Source of the DNA: Branchiostoma floridae
Taxonomy: Eukaryota > Chordata > Leptocardii > Amphioxiformes > Branchiostomatidae
NCBI RefSeq assembly: GCF_000003815.2
Contig: NC_049980.1
Location: forward strand, 7,216,310-7,251,794
Length of the DNA stretch: 35,485 nt
Direction of reading: 5' to 3'
The notes under the pieces are model-generated. The model worked only from the letters and a program-made list of their open reading frames with translations. It was not told the origin of the DNA and made no database searches. The stretch's first letter is position 1. Every line of letters begins with the position of its first letter. Shown one piece after another: positions 10,290-22,689 of the stretch. A program made the translations under genes and the position numbers.

Positions 10290-10870
10290 TGTACTGAAGT
10301 AACATTTACACAAGTAAAATAAACTGTCCTTGGTGCTATATCATTGGTTTTCACCATCAGAACTTAATTAACTTGTCCTTGGGTGTGAACTACTGGTTTA
10401 CAACATTTAAAAGGCCTGTCCTTGGTACTAAATCATCAGTTTACACTTTTAGAACCTATTATGAAACTGTTCTTAGTACTGAATTATCGTTTTACACTAT
10501 CCAAACTAAAATGACCTGTCCTTGGTCCTGAATTATTGGTTACAGTATCCAAAAATAACAAAACTATTCTTGGTATTGAATTAGCAGTTTACACTACCCA
10601 AAACTAACCAACAGTATCATTTAACACCTTACAAAATTAAATAACCTGTCCTTGGTACTGAATCATCAATGTTCACCATCAGAACATAATCAAACTATTC
10701 TTAGTACTGAATTCGAAGTTAAATCATCTATTCCTGGTTTAGTGGTTTACATTATCCAAACTTCCTGAATTATCAATCTACACTGTTTAAACTTGTAACT
10801 AACCTGCCCTTGGTACTGAATTATCATTTACATCATCCTAACTTAACTTAACTAACCTTTTCTTGGTACT
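10290..10870 (-). repeat. Degenerate ~60-bp minisatellite, arm B
   Basis: Mirror array of 3850-4440, recognisable on the plus strand by repeated CCTTGGTACTGAATTAT and TTTACACTATCCAAA-like segments. Confidence 0.75.
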
Positions 10871-12189
10871 AAATTGTTGGTTTACTGTCTACATGCTTCA
10901 AACTCAGTGTTCTCGCCTCCAAGTTCTAAGTTACTGCAAAGAAGAGTCACCATACAGAAAGTTAGGTACAGAAACCAAAGGTTACAATTTAAATGATGCA
11001 GAAAAGTTGGTAACATCACCATGGCCATACTTTCCATGATAACTTACTGCACATTTTCTAGCTGATTGCATGGCGTGCTGAAGACATATCAATCAGATAA
11101 CCTCTTGCTGGCTGCTGCCTCAAATGTATGATAGCTACATTGTGTTTTTAAAGTCAAGGATGTTTCTGGGATTGGGATTTCTGTAAATGGTTGAAGACAA
11201 ATAGTGTGGCCAAGTAAAAAATGCAGTGTTTCCAGTCACGGTCCTGAGAAAAATTGGGTTGGTAGGAAGAGATTCTCTTATTTCTGATTTCTTAGATTTT
11301 GGTCTAAGTGATCCCACAAATATTATAAGTTTAACAATGCAAAAAACTGAAGTGTATCAAGACGTCAGTATTTTCGTACATGTGCACTTTTATGAAATCT
11401 GTCGACATATTAGGTGGGCCTAGGTTTGGTGGTTATATCACTTTTTCTGTTGAAACAGAAATGAGGAGAATTTATTGTTTTGTATACCGTACTCTGTGTG
11501 CTTAGTCATTCCTTGCCAATTAGATTTCATAATGAAGGCAAATTTTGTTCCAATTTTTCTTTTTTATGCATGCTTGTATCAGCATTATTAATTAGAAACG
11601 CAAGTTCATAAAAGATTAAATTATTCCCTTCTATGGTTTATATAAGTTTCTACAGTGTTTTGGTCATACTTGATTTGAGGTGTAAAGTTTTCTGAATATT
11701 TCAAACTGGATCATGTACATGTATCATGTATCCTGGTACACATAATGATCTATGATTCTGTCAACTTAGAATCACTGTAGAAGAAAATACAACCCTTCCC
11801 CATGGAAATCTTTATTCAGGACCATTGATTGTGTCTCCAAGTAGTTTTGTCCCTACTCAATCACCTTTCCATTCTTGACGCAAGTCTTAGCAGAGGTAGT
11901 TTACTTCCGCAGAATGGAACTTTAAAGAAAGCTATTACTCTTGTGACGTCAAAGAATACCGTTAAACAACCTACTTCCAGTCAGATAGGGATCACTGAAA
12001 TGCCTTCAAATGTGTTTCCATAAATTGAATGTGCCATTGTATGACAATGATTTATGAATTGCAGGTTTCAGTATGTGATTATGGAAGTTTGTTATTATTA
12101 TTGATTATTGTGTGGGCTGACTGGGCTGTCCTTTTTGTAGGGTAAAGTTGCAAGGTCTGTAAGTGCACCCTGTACACTGCACCTAGTGA

Positions 12190-12525
12190 CCTATGTGTAA
12201 ATACGACAGTAAAGTGGCCCAGTTGTGGCCATTGAACTGAAAGAATATGAACCACTTACATCAGAAAGCTCCCCTGCTCTTTTCGATAAGTATGGTGGGA
12301 TCTTTAATGTGCACAAAGTGCGGCTCTCCTCAAACACGGGATCTCCATTTAACGTCCAATCCAAGGGACGAACCTAACTACAGCTAGGTACTCATTATCA
12401 CCAGAGTAAAGTGAGAAAAGTTGTGTAAAGTGCCTTTCCCAAGGGCACGGCATCAAGGCTTATCAGGGGGTTCAAACCCAGGGCCTCTGGGCTACAGGCA
12501 AAACACCCTACCACAAATACAACAA
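12190..12525 (-). mobile_element. tRNA-derived SINE, arm B
   Basis: Same insertion as in arm A, in mirror position. The B-box-like GGGTTTGAACCCC is read on the minus strand at about 12469-12481, and the body motif GTGGGATCTTTAATGTGC lies near 12295-12312. It differs from arm A by scattered substitutions and small indels, in keeping with a shared old insertion. Confidence 0.65.
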
Positions 12526-12985
12526 ATTAAGAAATGATAACAACATTAAATTGATAAACATTGCTCTCAGTCGGCTGTAGTATAGAAAAAGTGTGACTTT
12601 ATAGAAAACTTGGGTACTCCATGTTAATTCATTCATCTGCTTCAGAAACAGTCCTGCAGCAAGTAACTTTCGAAATACATGGGCTTACATGTCCATTCCT
12701 ATCAGCTCCCTAGTGCTCTATTATGTGTAAACCACATGCTCTAAATGCAAATGAATGTATTTGGGGCATGTTATGTTCTTAATTGCCTCATGTAGGGCCA
12801 TGAAACACAAGCATCTTTCCCCGAAATACCACAAAGACAGGTGCTGACGCATCTCCGGTGATATTTAACTGTCAAAAAGCCACTGGTAGATAAAAGAGAT
12901 AAGGTCATGGAGGTTCAGCTTCAACAGATGATGCCAGAAGGGATTCCAAGACATACTTCTCAAGGCTTTAGATCCTATCATCATC

Positions 12986-13860
12986 TTAAGGGGGTTGTTA
13001 ACTCCAGAAGGAGTTTTCTGATGGATTAAGTTAAAATGAATACATAATCCACCAAGTCTTTGCAGACTCCACTTGTGGTGAGTTTTGACATTTTCTAAAA
13101 CAATATGATACTCACTAACCATGCAGACTCAACTACATAGACACTCCTTTCAGCATGAAAATTTGTGGCATAAATGCAGGGCGATGAGTACACCAAGGAG
13201 GCCAATTGTTGATAAGATATCAAGACCTTTTTTCTTATCGTCCCTGAAATTATTTTTGCAACCTAACTTCTGTCAGGCCTAGGGCTGGGTACCGGTACAG
13301 AAAATTCAGGTCCAGGTCCGGTTCAGGTCCAAAGGATCAGGTCCATAACCGGACCTGAACCTGGACCTGATGCAGTATGACTCATACCAATGGTCCATTT
13401 CACTACAAAGAAATCTGTTTGGTGGAGTATTAGACTTACACTGACGTTTTAAAATCCTACAACGCTAACTGCACCTGTACGATTGACGGTAAAACTTGGT
13501 AGAAATGACTATAAACTCTACTCTACTTCACTCTTGTTATTTTCTTCCACCTGCAAGCGTCAAAATGTGTGAATGCCTGATAAAATAATGTGTTAATTTT
13601 CTAATCGGTCCAACATCCGGTCCACCTAATTTTTTCAGGTCCGGTTTTTCTGGACCGGTCCAATAAGAAAAACCGGTTTTGTACCGGTACGCTGTACCGA
13701 TACCCAGCCCTAGTCAGGCCTAATTTAGACACGTTGTATCTAGCAATGGACTCAGGTTGCTTGATTTAATTAGAGATCTTTTAGTAGGGGGTTTAGTAGA
13801 ATACTGAATACTTTTGATGCTAAGTTAACTGGTTGAAGAAGAGACCATGTGCATATCAAA
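12986..13860 (+). mobile_element. Relic of TTAA-bounded transposon, arm B, interrupted by hAT element
   Basis: Same element as 1120-1618. The left end TTAAGGGGG at 12986 is followed by ACTCCAGAAGGAG and the shared interior blocks. It is split by the 433-bp hAT insertion at 13280-13712. The right end is diverged and its position approximate. Confidence 0.55.
13280..13712. mobile_element. hAT-type non-autonomous transposon, arm B only
   Basis: A 433-bp element with termini TAGGGCTGGGTACCGGTAC and GTACCGATACCCAGCCCTA, flanked on both sides by the 8-bp direct repeat GTCAGGCC (13272-13279 and 13713-13720). Arm A has a single GTCAGGCC at the matching place (about 1295-1302), so it preserves the empty site. 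An 8-bp target duplication and TAGGG-type ends are hallmarks of the hAT superfamily. The interior is repeated CAGGTCCGG-like sequence with no transposase frame. Confidence 0.92.
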
Positions 13861-13914
13861 AGCTCCCAAAAAGTAGTAGTAGTAAAACGTTTGTAGCTGC
13901 GTGTATCAAATCGT

Positions 13915-14235
13915 TGATAAATATTTCGTCAAAGTAAGACGTCAGATATTGCTGATGAAATTGTGAGCACGTAAGACGGCTTCATCACAATATTCCTGCA
14001 GCTCGAGGGTGGATCAGCCTGATAGCTCAATCCCATGGTTGACATACTCCAAACAATAAAGCTGAGTAGAGGCATGCCTGGCTTTACAGCTGCACAGATG
14101 GAGGAATTGATGTGAATGGAAAAGAGTTTAGGCCCTCATCTCCCCCCAGTTGGTGTTTGGCTGAAGTATTGGATGGCCCTCCCACGCAAAAATCCATACC
14201 GGATAGATTGGGGATGTTGGTAAAGTGGGCTAGCT
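13915..14235. other. Slowly diverging non-coding block, arm B copy
   Basis: Partner of 780-1100 in reverse orientation, nearly identical while adjacent sequence (13790-13910) is clearly more diverged. Function unknown. Confidence 0.5.
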
Positions 14236-14790
14236 GCTCATTTGGTTCAAATAAGACATTGTTACATGTAAAGTAGTTGCTGATTGGTCATGAGAAGATA
14301 AGAAACGAGCCCGGTGATGAGGTGGTGTCTTGTTCAGTGTTAAATAGTCATAGTTACATATTTCAAAAAGAATGTTACAAGCTGTCCTAAAAAGTGCAGG
14401 ATTCTTGTAATCATCTTCTAAGACCTTGTTTTGTTTACATGATGTGAAATTTATAAAATTGTGTCCAAAGGTGTTTTTATTTTGTTCAGGTACAGGTATA
14501 CTAGGTGTTCAGGTTCAGACCTGTAGCTATACAATTTTTGTACAAGTACATCCTTAGTTACATGTGCATTTGGGATGGCTAAACACACTCAACACTAGAA
14601 CATTCTTATTTATTTGAGATACACGCAAGCTTTGTCTAAGATATTGTAGAGAAGGTACTAAAGAAAAGAAATCTGAAAACTTTGAGGTACTATATAGAAA
14701 GCAATTTCATCTGTGCCCACTACACCACCATGATCATGGTGTTTTTACGTGCATCAAAAGGTTTTTATGTGGACTGTGTCCAGAGTGCAC

Positions 14791-15545
14791 TCAGAAAGTG
14801 AGACATCAAGGCACTTAAACACCACTTTTTTTCAAAGTACCTTTTATATGACATTGTGTACCTTCATGGAAATCTAAATGACTACACTTAGAAAGCTCTG
14901 ACTAGTTTTAGCGAGTAGCTTTGCCATGGTTTCTATATAAAGAAAAAAAATCATCTTTCCTCATTGCCCCAGTTGACATTCTCTATAACTGCATTTATTG
15001 CATTTGCCAACATGCTTACATTCTCTCTAGCTTTGACAACAGAATTGAGCTATATTCAGCACCTCGTTCATTAGTGCAATCAACAGAACATCAGATCCCC
15101 AGTCTCCCAGGCACCTTGCCAATTACAGTGACTTCCGTGTTGTGTGTCTCATTAGCGGTCCACCACTGCCAAAGTGTTAGGAGTAGAGCTTCTCTTGACT
15201 GTAATTCCCAATAGGGTTTGAAGGGGTAATCCATCAAGTAGTATATAGAGTTGGTCAAACTCTGTTCAACTTTGAATTCCCCAGTCTGTGTTGAAGATGT
15301 TTGTTTCTTGGCAATAAAGGAAAGTAGAGTAGAGTTCTTTGGCCTGGTAGGAATTTGGGTTGAAACCGCTCTTCAATTCATTTCTTCTAGTTTGTGTGAG
15401 TTGTCAGAACCCTATAACAGACAGATCCCATATATAGCCCTATCCATATCCTTCAAAATATAGAAATGAAAAAAAACCCACGAAAGTGCAAAATTTGATG
15501 GACCTGTAGCCACAATTGTGATGGACAGTCAGGATTGGTCTTTAA
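14791..15545. other. Unassigned non-coding stretch right of the palindrome
   Basis: AT-rich sequence with no recognised gene, RNA or element. The 97- and 70-codon plus-strand frames show no domain and no splice context. Confidence 0.6.
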
Positions 15546-15546
15546 G

Positions 15547-15714
15547 CGTGGGTACCATCTGGATAGTAGTTTGCTCTGACATCTATCATACATTACATAC
15601 AGTCGTTTCTCACTCGGACTTTTATTATACACTATAACATTATAAAGTTGCTCCTCTGCTATTCTAGCAGAAGCAACCATAGGAGCAAACTACTGACTGG
15701 ATGGTACCCAGGCT
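15547..15714. mobile_element. Small MITE with GGGTACCATC termini
   Basis: About 28-bp imperfect terminal inverted repeats: GGGTACCATCTGGATAGTAG at about 15550 and, inverted, CTACTGACTGGATGGTACCC ending near 15709, both continuing into TTTGCTC. About 165 bp in all. Ends of the type (T)AGCCTGGGTACC suggest a hAT-like relative; no target duplication is clear. Confidence 0.65.
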
Positions 15715-15871
15715 AAATTAGTCTGTGATTTTACATCTCTGGATACCGTTTCATAAGTTTGTCTAATCTTGATTTCTAAGTGTTCACATTTGGTGACATT
15801 AAGCAACATTCTCTGATGAAATGTTGCACCATTAAATCCAAAGCATTCTTTATATCTTGTTGATTAAAGGT

Positions 15872-16090
15872 ATCATTAGTTTACCTTACTCCACAGGGTA
15901 ACCTACATTAGTTGTGTTTACCCACAAGGTATTAAGGGATATCAAGTCGACGGACGGTGGTTTCAAGTTGTAATACGTTCAAACTAGTGTAGTTTGAAAC
16001 TATTGTCCGACAACTCTATATCCCTAAATACCCATTTTTTGAAAGCAAAGGATATAGGTTACCCTGTGGATAAAGGTGCACTAGCGTTAC
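15872..16090. mobile_element. ~215-bp MITE, third copy
   Basis: Diverged left end (TTAGTTTACCTTACTCC) and well-kept right end (GGATAAAGGTGCACTAGCGTTA). The interior GGGATATCAAGTCGACGG and CCCTAAATACCC blocks match the copies at 18812 and 24980. Confidence 0.8.
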
Positions 16091-18811
16091 ATGTAGATGG
16101 AGTACTGTTGGCAGTAGTCATAACTACCTGACTGCATTATTTGCCACTTTTACATTGTACTATAACGGTAATAAACGGACAAGCAAATCCCTTACAACTA
16201 TCTCTTGCCCCAACTCTGTGCCATTTATTGACTGACATCTTTTACCGAGGTGTCAACTTGTATGGGATGCTTCATTCATCAGGGCAATCAATGGAAAAGT
16301 GATATTCCTGCTCTCAAAACCATTTTAAGCATTAACCCTTGTACTCAGGGGAGTGATATTTGGATGGACAGGAGCCAAAAGTGTGTTATATCACGGAAAT
16401 CTGGTAGCATGCCAGGTAGTACGACATTATTATGTGCTTGCAATTGACTTTTCGATCGGGATGTTTTGACTTATGCTGGTGAGGGCAAAAGTGTTTTCAT
16501 AGAGCTATCAGGAATGATGAAACTTTACCGTGTAATGGTAACGCTAACTGTGTTACAAGAAATAAATAAGTAAGTTTGACATCCCTGGTTTTAAACAGAA
16601 GCTTTTATGACCATCAAAGCCTATTGTTTAACCTTCTCTGTACTGCCTAACCTCAAAACCAATATAAGTTTGGTGCCAAATGGCTACCTTACCATGATGA
16701 TGGTTATAGTTTACAAGAAAAGAACCAAAAATGTACTTACATGATGCAAACTTTACATGTTTACATGCAAAAAAGTTGAAGGCAAAAAAAAATTGGATGC
16801 AGTATATGTTTCACTATTTTGCATGCATCTACATTGTGCTTATTTGTTACCTGACCCTACCTTCTGTTGTCTACTGACCATGATGGTTCACATGTTTTTC
16901 CCAAATACTTAACTGGGCAGAAGTTAGTTCTTTTCCCCAAAGAAACTTTGCATTGAAAAGGGGTACCCATCTTATGTTCCCTGTCCTTGGTGCTAGATAG
17001 ATGGCTGCTATTAGGAATGTCTTACTGCAGAAAAAAGCTTGGAATTCATAGTTTTTAACATTATATTGCACTTATATTGCACATTTCTTCTCCCATGCTT
17101 GAACATAATCATAATGAAATACATATGGGTAAATGATAGTCATGTTCAGCAATATGATGTATAAGCTCCAAACTAATTGTAATTTCCTCATGTACTCAGG
17201 TAATTGAGATATCTTCACCAGACATTCATTAAAGCTATTCGCTGCTTTAATATTGTAGCATCACTCACTGAGACGGTTGGTTTGCTTTCTAATTTAGACC
17301 TTATTACCCATTGCAAGTTGTGTAATCAAGGGCAAAATATGGAGCCTTTCCTTTCCAATAAACGTAACTTCAACCATTCAACCAGAAGTGACAAAGTTTC
17401 TGTTGGGTGAGAAGTCACGTCTCTGTTACAACGTTATTCATGAATTGGAAATGAAACTGCGGCTTATCCTATCAGCCTGCCAATAATAACATTTTATGAC
17501 TCTACTGTTCAGGGAACATGCTGCAATGCAGTACATGTATGATATACCGTGCGCCCAAACCTAGCCCACGGCCAAAGGAAGCCTTTGTGATCCCTCTGCT
17601 TTGTCTTCCCGAAACCTTCATTCCCTTGCACACCTCTAGGGCACATGTATAAATTCCCTACAAGGTACGGGATCACAAGAGTATGAATGCAGTGTTGCAA
17701 TCATGCTGCTATGAGTGGATTCTTCAGACCTTCAACTCTATTATTAGGTTTTCGTGTGCAGACTTGATGAAAAAGTTGTGCCTGGATGACTCTCTGCCTA
17801 CACTGTTTCAAAGTCATTAAGCAGAATTCTCTTAGGGATCAGGAAAGTTCCACCCACACATAACCATGCCCAGAATTGTAAGCAACGTATCCGGTGACAT
17901 GTATCAAATGAGATATAAAGAATAGAGACCAGAAAATGTTTCCTCATGTTGAAACATGTTGGCAAGCGATTCTTTTGCAAACAAGTCAGTGTTTCAAAAA
18001 GTATCCGACACTGCAACTCTAGATGTTCTTACCTAAGTTGGTTGAATACCGAGTCACTTGTTAAGAAATGCAGCTAGGCTTACAACTTCAAGATCAAGAA
18101 CCGAATGAAGATCAAGGCTTTTCAGTATTCTAATGTTGAGCCCACTCCTATCCAATTACCATTCGAATGGTAGTTGCACACAGTCTCCCACTGCCTGATT
18201 ACCTATAACAGCAGTAATTCTAAGAGTACGGGGCACCAAATGTAACTGCCACTCCAGCAATAACTGCAGGGCAAGGATAGGGTAACCGATGAATACTGAA
18301 CATCCATTACATTCTGTTCCCGTTGACCTACCCTGACCCGTGCTCAGTTAAAAGTAAAGATAAGCACCTCAAGAACTGGTAATTTTGTTACTCAAGACCT
18401 CTGGCATATGTCCTAATTATTTCCCCTTCCAGACTCTTTGAATTCTTCAACCATATTGAGACATGTCATAATCATGCTTTCTACTTACATGTAGTGTCAA
18501 CACCGCTGACATGACCTGATAACTTAGAGCTGCCATCAAAAGAATATTTTCGGTTGCCTTACGGAGACCCCTGACTTGTAAGAGTGACCTATGATGTTCT
18601 CCCCTCTCTTGTGTGAGCATAAGTTTATCTCACATACTTGAAAGTCACAAAGCAGACACATCACAAGGCCTTCAACTTATATGTAGGCTGTGTTGGTTTG
18701 GTTATATGGATGACATCATCTGGGAATCCCAAAACTGATGTGAACAAAGAAAAGTTAGACCAAAAAAAGAAGTCAGAAAGGATGACTAAAATAGTCGCAC
18801 AGAGAATGGTG
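16091..18811. other. Unassigned non-coding stretch
   Basis: No gene, RNA or named element recognised over 2.7 kb. The open frames are 60-72 codons, without domains. It may be intron or upstream sequence of otoferlin. Confidence 0.5.
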
Positions 18812-19019
18812 TAACGCTAGTTCACCTTTATCCGTTGGGTGACATATATCCGTCACTTTTAAAAACAGGGTATTTAGGGATATTACGTTGACGGACGTTG
18901 GTTTAAAATTGCAATTTTTTTTGCACATTGCGGTATAAAACTACCACCCGTCGACTTCATGTCCCTAAATACCTAATACGGATATAGGTTACCCTGTGGA
19001 TAAAGGTGAACTAGCATAA
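18812..19019. mobile_element. ~215-bp MITE, fourth copy
   Basis: Intact termini: TAACGCTAGTTCACCTTTAT at the left and ATAAAGGTGAACTAGC at the right. The interior carries GGGTATTTAGGGATAT and CCCTAAATACC, making a long imperfect foldback. Confidence 0.85.
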
Positions 19020-20472
19020 CCATGCAATAGATACATTTTTGTCCATCTTCTTTGAATTCGGAATTGGTTTTGGCTTTCCGTTTCTCAAACTATCATACAT
19101 TTACTCCATTTACTCACACAAAAACTCCCTCTCAGAGTGCTTGACTCCAAAATAAAACCCAGCACTGCTAGAAGTCTTCAAAAAGGGCTAGCCTTGTACT
19201 GAACAACATTATTACTGACACTGATAACATACCGAATGTAAATCTGATGACTAACACTGAAGACATAAATCGTGTAGAAAGCCACTGACATAATACTGTC
19301 CTTTTCCCTGCCGACTTATCAAACTTCTTGAAGTGATTGATCAATGGCTTGAACGTTACCATGGTAACAGTGACGTCAATGTCTGTTCTCAGGGGAGCGA
19401 GTGAAAGATGAGCACTCATGTCTGTTGACAGCGATATGTATTCTAAAGGGGAGATGTCGTATCATTAGGGTAGGGCAATCTCAGCGGACCTTCTCCAGCA
19501 GAAATCTTTCTCTTCTCTGGGAATTACAGTTTTATCATCCACAAGATGAAGTCTAAATCAAAGCCGAATCCATTTCTTCACATAAACCTGCCTACGCAAT
19601 GTAATTTAATGCGCAGGATCGATGTGGTAGATCATATACCTCGCAAATCTTGTTTCGTACGTAGCTTGCCTAGATCTGGTAGATGACGGTAGACTCGACT
19701 ACTTTGTGATGACACAAAGGATGGATGAGGATAGGGTGGAACATAAATTTTTAACTTTATCTGTCTCACACTATCAGACCACCCGCTGGCCTGAGAGCTT
19801 TGTAGTTCAACACTTTCACATGTAATCGATCATAACGTTACCTTCTTGTGTCATCCTGTCCATAAACAGGCAAAACGTGGGTCCTGCCAGAAAAATTTAA
19901 CTGATGTTCTCTACAAAAGTGCTGATGCTAGGATCATATTTTTAATCCAGCACTCAGCCAGGTAGTTTGCGGGAATAAAAAGTATGACTTAAAAGATCCT
20001 TAAATAAAACTAAAAAGATTTAGTAATGAGCATACGGCAAACAGTGATTACTGAAGCAACTGGATATGGTTTTTGAAAGAGTCATCCAGTCACTCAATAT
20101 TTAAACCACTAATTGGCGTTTCTTATCACCTGGATGTCTAACCTTCAACTACGTATCATGAGCATATTTTGTGCAGATTTGTTGATACGCAAACAGCCTA
20201 GCCAGACCTCAGTTTGGAAATGTCTGACGGCCTGACATAAGCACAAGTAGGAAGATCACAGTAGAGTCCTGATTATGCTGTGTTGCCAAGCTGCTCTTTA
20301 CATAGAAATTCTATTAACAGGTGTTACAAGCCGTAGGCAAAATATACAGTGTCATTTGTTTCATCCAGGGAGTTAATGACAAACTGTTTCTTTGCTTTTA
20401 CCTGACATGAGGGTAGATCAAAGATACATGTGTATGCATGAATTGCCACATATGATGTACATGACATGTGGA
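19020..20472. other. Unassigned non-coding stretch
   Basis: I see nothing I can name. The 83-codon minus-strand frame at 19168-19419 has no recognisable similarity. Confidence 0.5.
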
Positions 20473-20593
20473 TACACTGTAAATGCATCTAAGTTTGTGG
20501 GTATAGTGAGAAAAAGGACTTTGCTGTGGTTTTAAGTTTGCAGTAGCACCATGTAGTCTCTTAATGCCATGGAAATTTTCTGCATTTACAGTA
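20473..20593. mobile_element. MITE with ACTGTAAATGCA termini, second copy
   Basis: A 121-bp relative of 3145-3318: it opens with ACTGTAAATGCAT and closes with TGCATTTACAGTA, with shared AAGTTTG and GGTTTTAAGTTTGC interior. It ends only about 17 bases from the poly(A) tail of the LINE at 20611. Confidence 0.75.
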
Positions 20594-20610
20594 TGTAACT
20601 TTACCATTTA

Positions 20611-22678
20611 TTTTTTTTTTTTTCAACCTTTATTTAACCTTGATACATCATTCGGCCTGAGCCGTTTTTCAAGATTTCAAGGGTGGAGGAGGTCAGAGGT
20701 CTAAATACCTTCTAAATACAATGCACTACACAAAAGATACAATTCATCATCATACAATTCACCATTCCATAGATCCTTTCGTCTTCAACATAATATCAGT
20801 CCATCTCATAGTCCATAGTTACATAATTTCTAGTCGAGTTAAGTTCTTAAACGACGATAAAGAGGGCGCCTGCCTCACGTTCTCTCTCAGATTATTCCAC
20901 AGAACTGTGCCTGAGTACGTTATACATCTTCAAAACGCTTCCCTGTGGACCATGGGTAAGTATAGTAGGTTGGATTCGCTTTGTCGCGTTGATCTAGTTG
21001 ACCTTTCCCTACAGTATGTAAACAAGTTCCTCATGTAGACTGGCAGTAAGTTGTTTAGAGCCTTGTATGTGAGCAACGCCTTCTGTTGTCTGTGTATGGA
21101 TTTGATGTTCTTCCATCCGAGACGAGTCAGCACTTCGGCCGAGGGTGTTCTGTAGTGGGCCCTCAGTAGCAGCTTCCCGGCCCTGTTCTGCATTCGTTGG
21201 AGTTTTTGAAGGTCTTGCTCCGGTGCAGTATCCCAAACAGTACTTCCATATGTGATGTACGGCAGGAAGATTGTATTGTATAAAGTACGAAGTGCTGATG
21301 TAGATACAAATGGACTGACATGTTTCATAATACTTAATGCTCGTCTTAACTTGCTAAGGACGTCTTTGACGTGCCGCTTCCAATTCAGTTGATTATCAAT
21401 GAATATACCCAAGTATTTGTACATGTAGCATAGATTGATAAATTGACCATTTACGGCCAATCTGGGATTTGTACAAGTTTTCAGTTTTTTATCTGTACCT
21501 ATTAGCATACACTTGCACTTTCCTTCGTTTATCGACAGATAGTTCACTGCAAACCATTGAGACAACCTTTCGAGATCTGGCTGAAGGGCAGTCTCGATGG
21601 TCCCAGAATCCTTGCTGCTGAAGTGAATAACCGTGTCATCGGCATACATTGTAATTTCACAATTTTGAATACAGTTAGGCATGTCATTTACATAAATAAT
21701 GAATAAAAGTGGTCCCAAAATCGAGCCTTGTGGAACGCCGTACTTCACTGTGTGGAAGCTAGAAAGGACTCCATTTACAGAAGTACAGTGCTGTCTTCCG
21801 GAGAGGTAGGAAGCGAACCAGTCAAGAGCTCCACCTTGGATACCGTACTTGAACAATTTTTGAAGCAGGATAGAATGGTCCAAAGTATCGAACGCTTTAG
21901 ACAGATCGATAAACACAGCCCCGGTGAGGTTTCCAGAGTTCATGGCTGTGAACCATTTCTCAACAAGTAAGTGCGTCGCAGATTGAGTAGAGTGTTTGGG
22001 TCGAAAACCTGATTGAACCTCAGAGAGTATGTTGTTTTCCGTACAATACTCGTAAAGCTGGATATGCACAGCTCTCTCCAGGATTTTTGACACTGCCGGT
22101 AAAATACTGACGGGTCTGTAATTGTTTGGTAGGGACCTATCGCCAGCCTTGTGGATTGGTGTTACCCTCGCTCTCTTCCAGTCCTCCGGGAACTCATGTT
22201 TTTTCAGCGATTCATTCAAAATGGTTGTTAGAGGTTGAGCGATCACCTTGGCCGCAGCCTTCAAAAGCCTGTTATTGAGATGGTCGAGGCCAGTAGCTTT
22301 GTTTGAAGATAGCAGTTTAAGCTCCTGTTTGACGAAGTCTGCTGTTATTAACTTGAAAGAGAAACGCGCGAGGCATCTTCTTACGTAGACCAAGGGGCTA
22401 AACGATGGCATGGTTTTCTTGATAGAATCAGCCAGCTTTTCAGCTACTGTCCCAAAATAGTTGTTCAGTTTGTGGGCTATATCTGGCGAGGAGCTCGTCT
22501 CTCCCGTGTCGTCCTTCATGCTTAGAATACTGCCTGACTTGGATTTACCCAAAAGAGACTTGAGAGATTTCCTTGAGATATTATGGATAAAGTTCCATAT
22601 ATCAACAGGCCAGGATTTGATACCAGGGCTACATGTAAGCTCTAACATAGACATGTTGTAAGGGATGGCTTTAGTCAT
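20611..22678 (-). mobile_element. 5'-truncated LINE, Jockey/CR1-like
   Basis: Non-LTR retrotransposon on the minus strand. It ends in a 13-base poly(A) tail (plus-strand Ts 20611-20623) with AATAAA at 20629-20634 just before it. It encodes the reverse transcriptase described at 20930-22678. An in-frame stop lies four codons upstream of the first ATG and no endonuclease domain is seen, so the copy is 5'-truncated or broken there. The true 5' edge and target duplication could not be fixed. Confidence 0.9.
20930..22678 (-). pseudogene. LINE reverse transcriptase ORF, truncated at both ends
   Basis: An uninterrupted 582-codon frame. Palm-domain landmarks: NNYRPVS near residues 175-181, FIDLSKAFD at 256-264 (first catalytic Asp 258), GVPQGSILGPLLF at 314-326 and YADD at 345-348 (Asp 347 and 348). 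The C-terminal region has the YLGIFID and LPYITYGSTVWD motifs typical of Jockey-superfamily LINEs. The stop TGA at 20930-20932 looks premature: the same frame continues 20929 to 20819 with the usual terminal YSG..LW....R....L..F pattern before TAA at 20819-20821. The N-terminal endonuclease is missing. Such a protein would copy LINE RNA at the insertion site, but this copy is unlikely to be active. Confidence 0.92.
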
Positions 22679-22689
22679 TTTGGAAGGTT

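Larger units (their letters stand above)
7394..14790 (-). repeat. Arm B of the inverted repeat
   Basis: Mirror copy of 1-7293. The inner end starts directly after the N gap; homology fades near 14790, where the window start also ends the comparison. Arm-specific content: a hAT element at 13280-13712, and a block at about 11285-11850 that replaces arm A 2756-3450. Divergence and presence/absence of mobile elements look like two alleles rather than a recent copy. Confidence 0.95.

Noticed and set aside
21728-21970. Plus-strand frames within the LINE
   Set aside because: Shadows of the minus-strand reverse transcriptase, which carries all the catalytic motifs.
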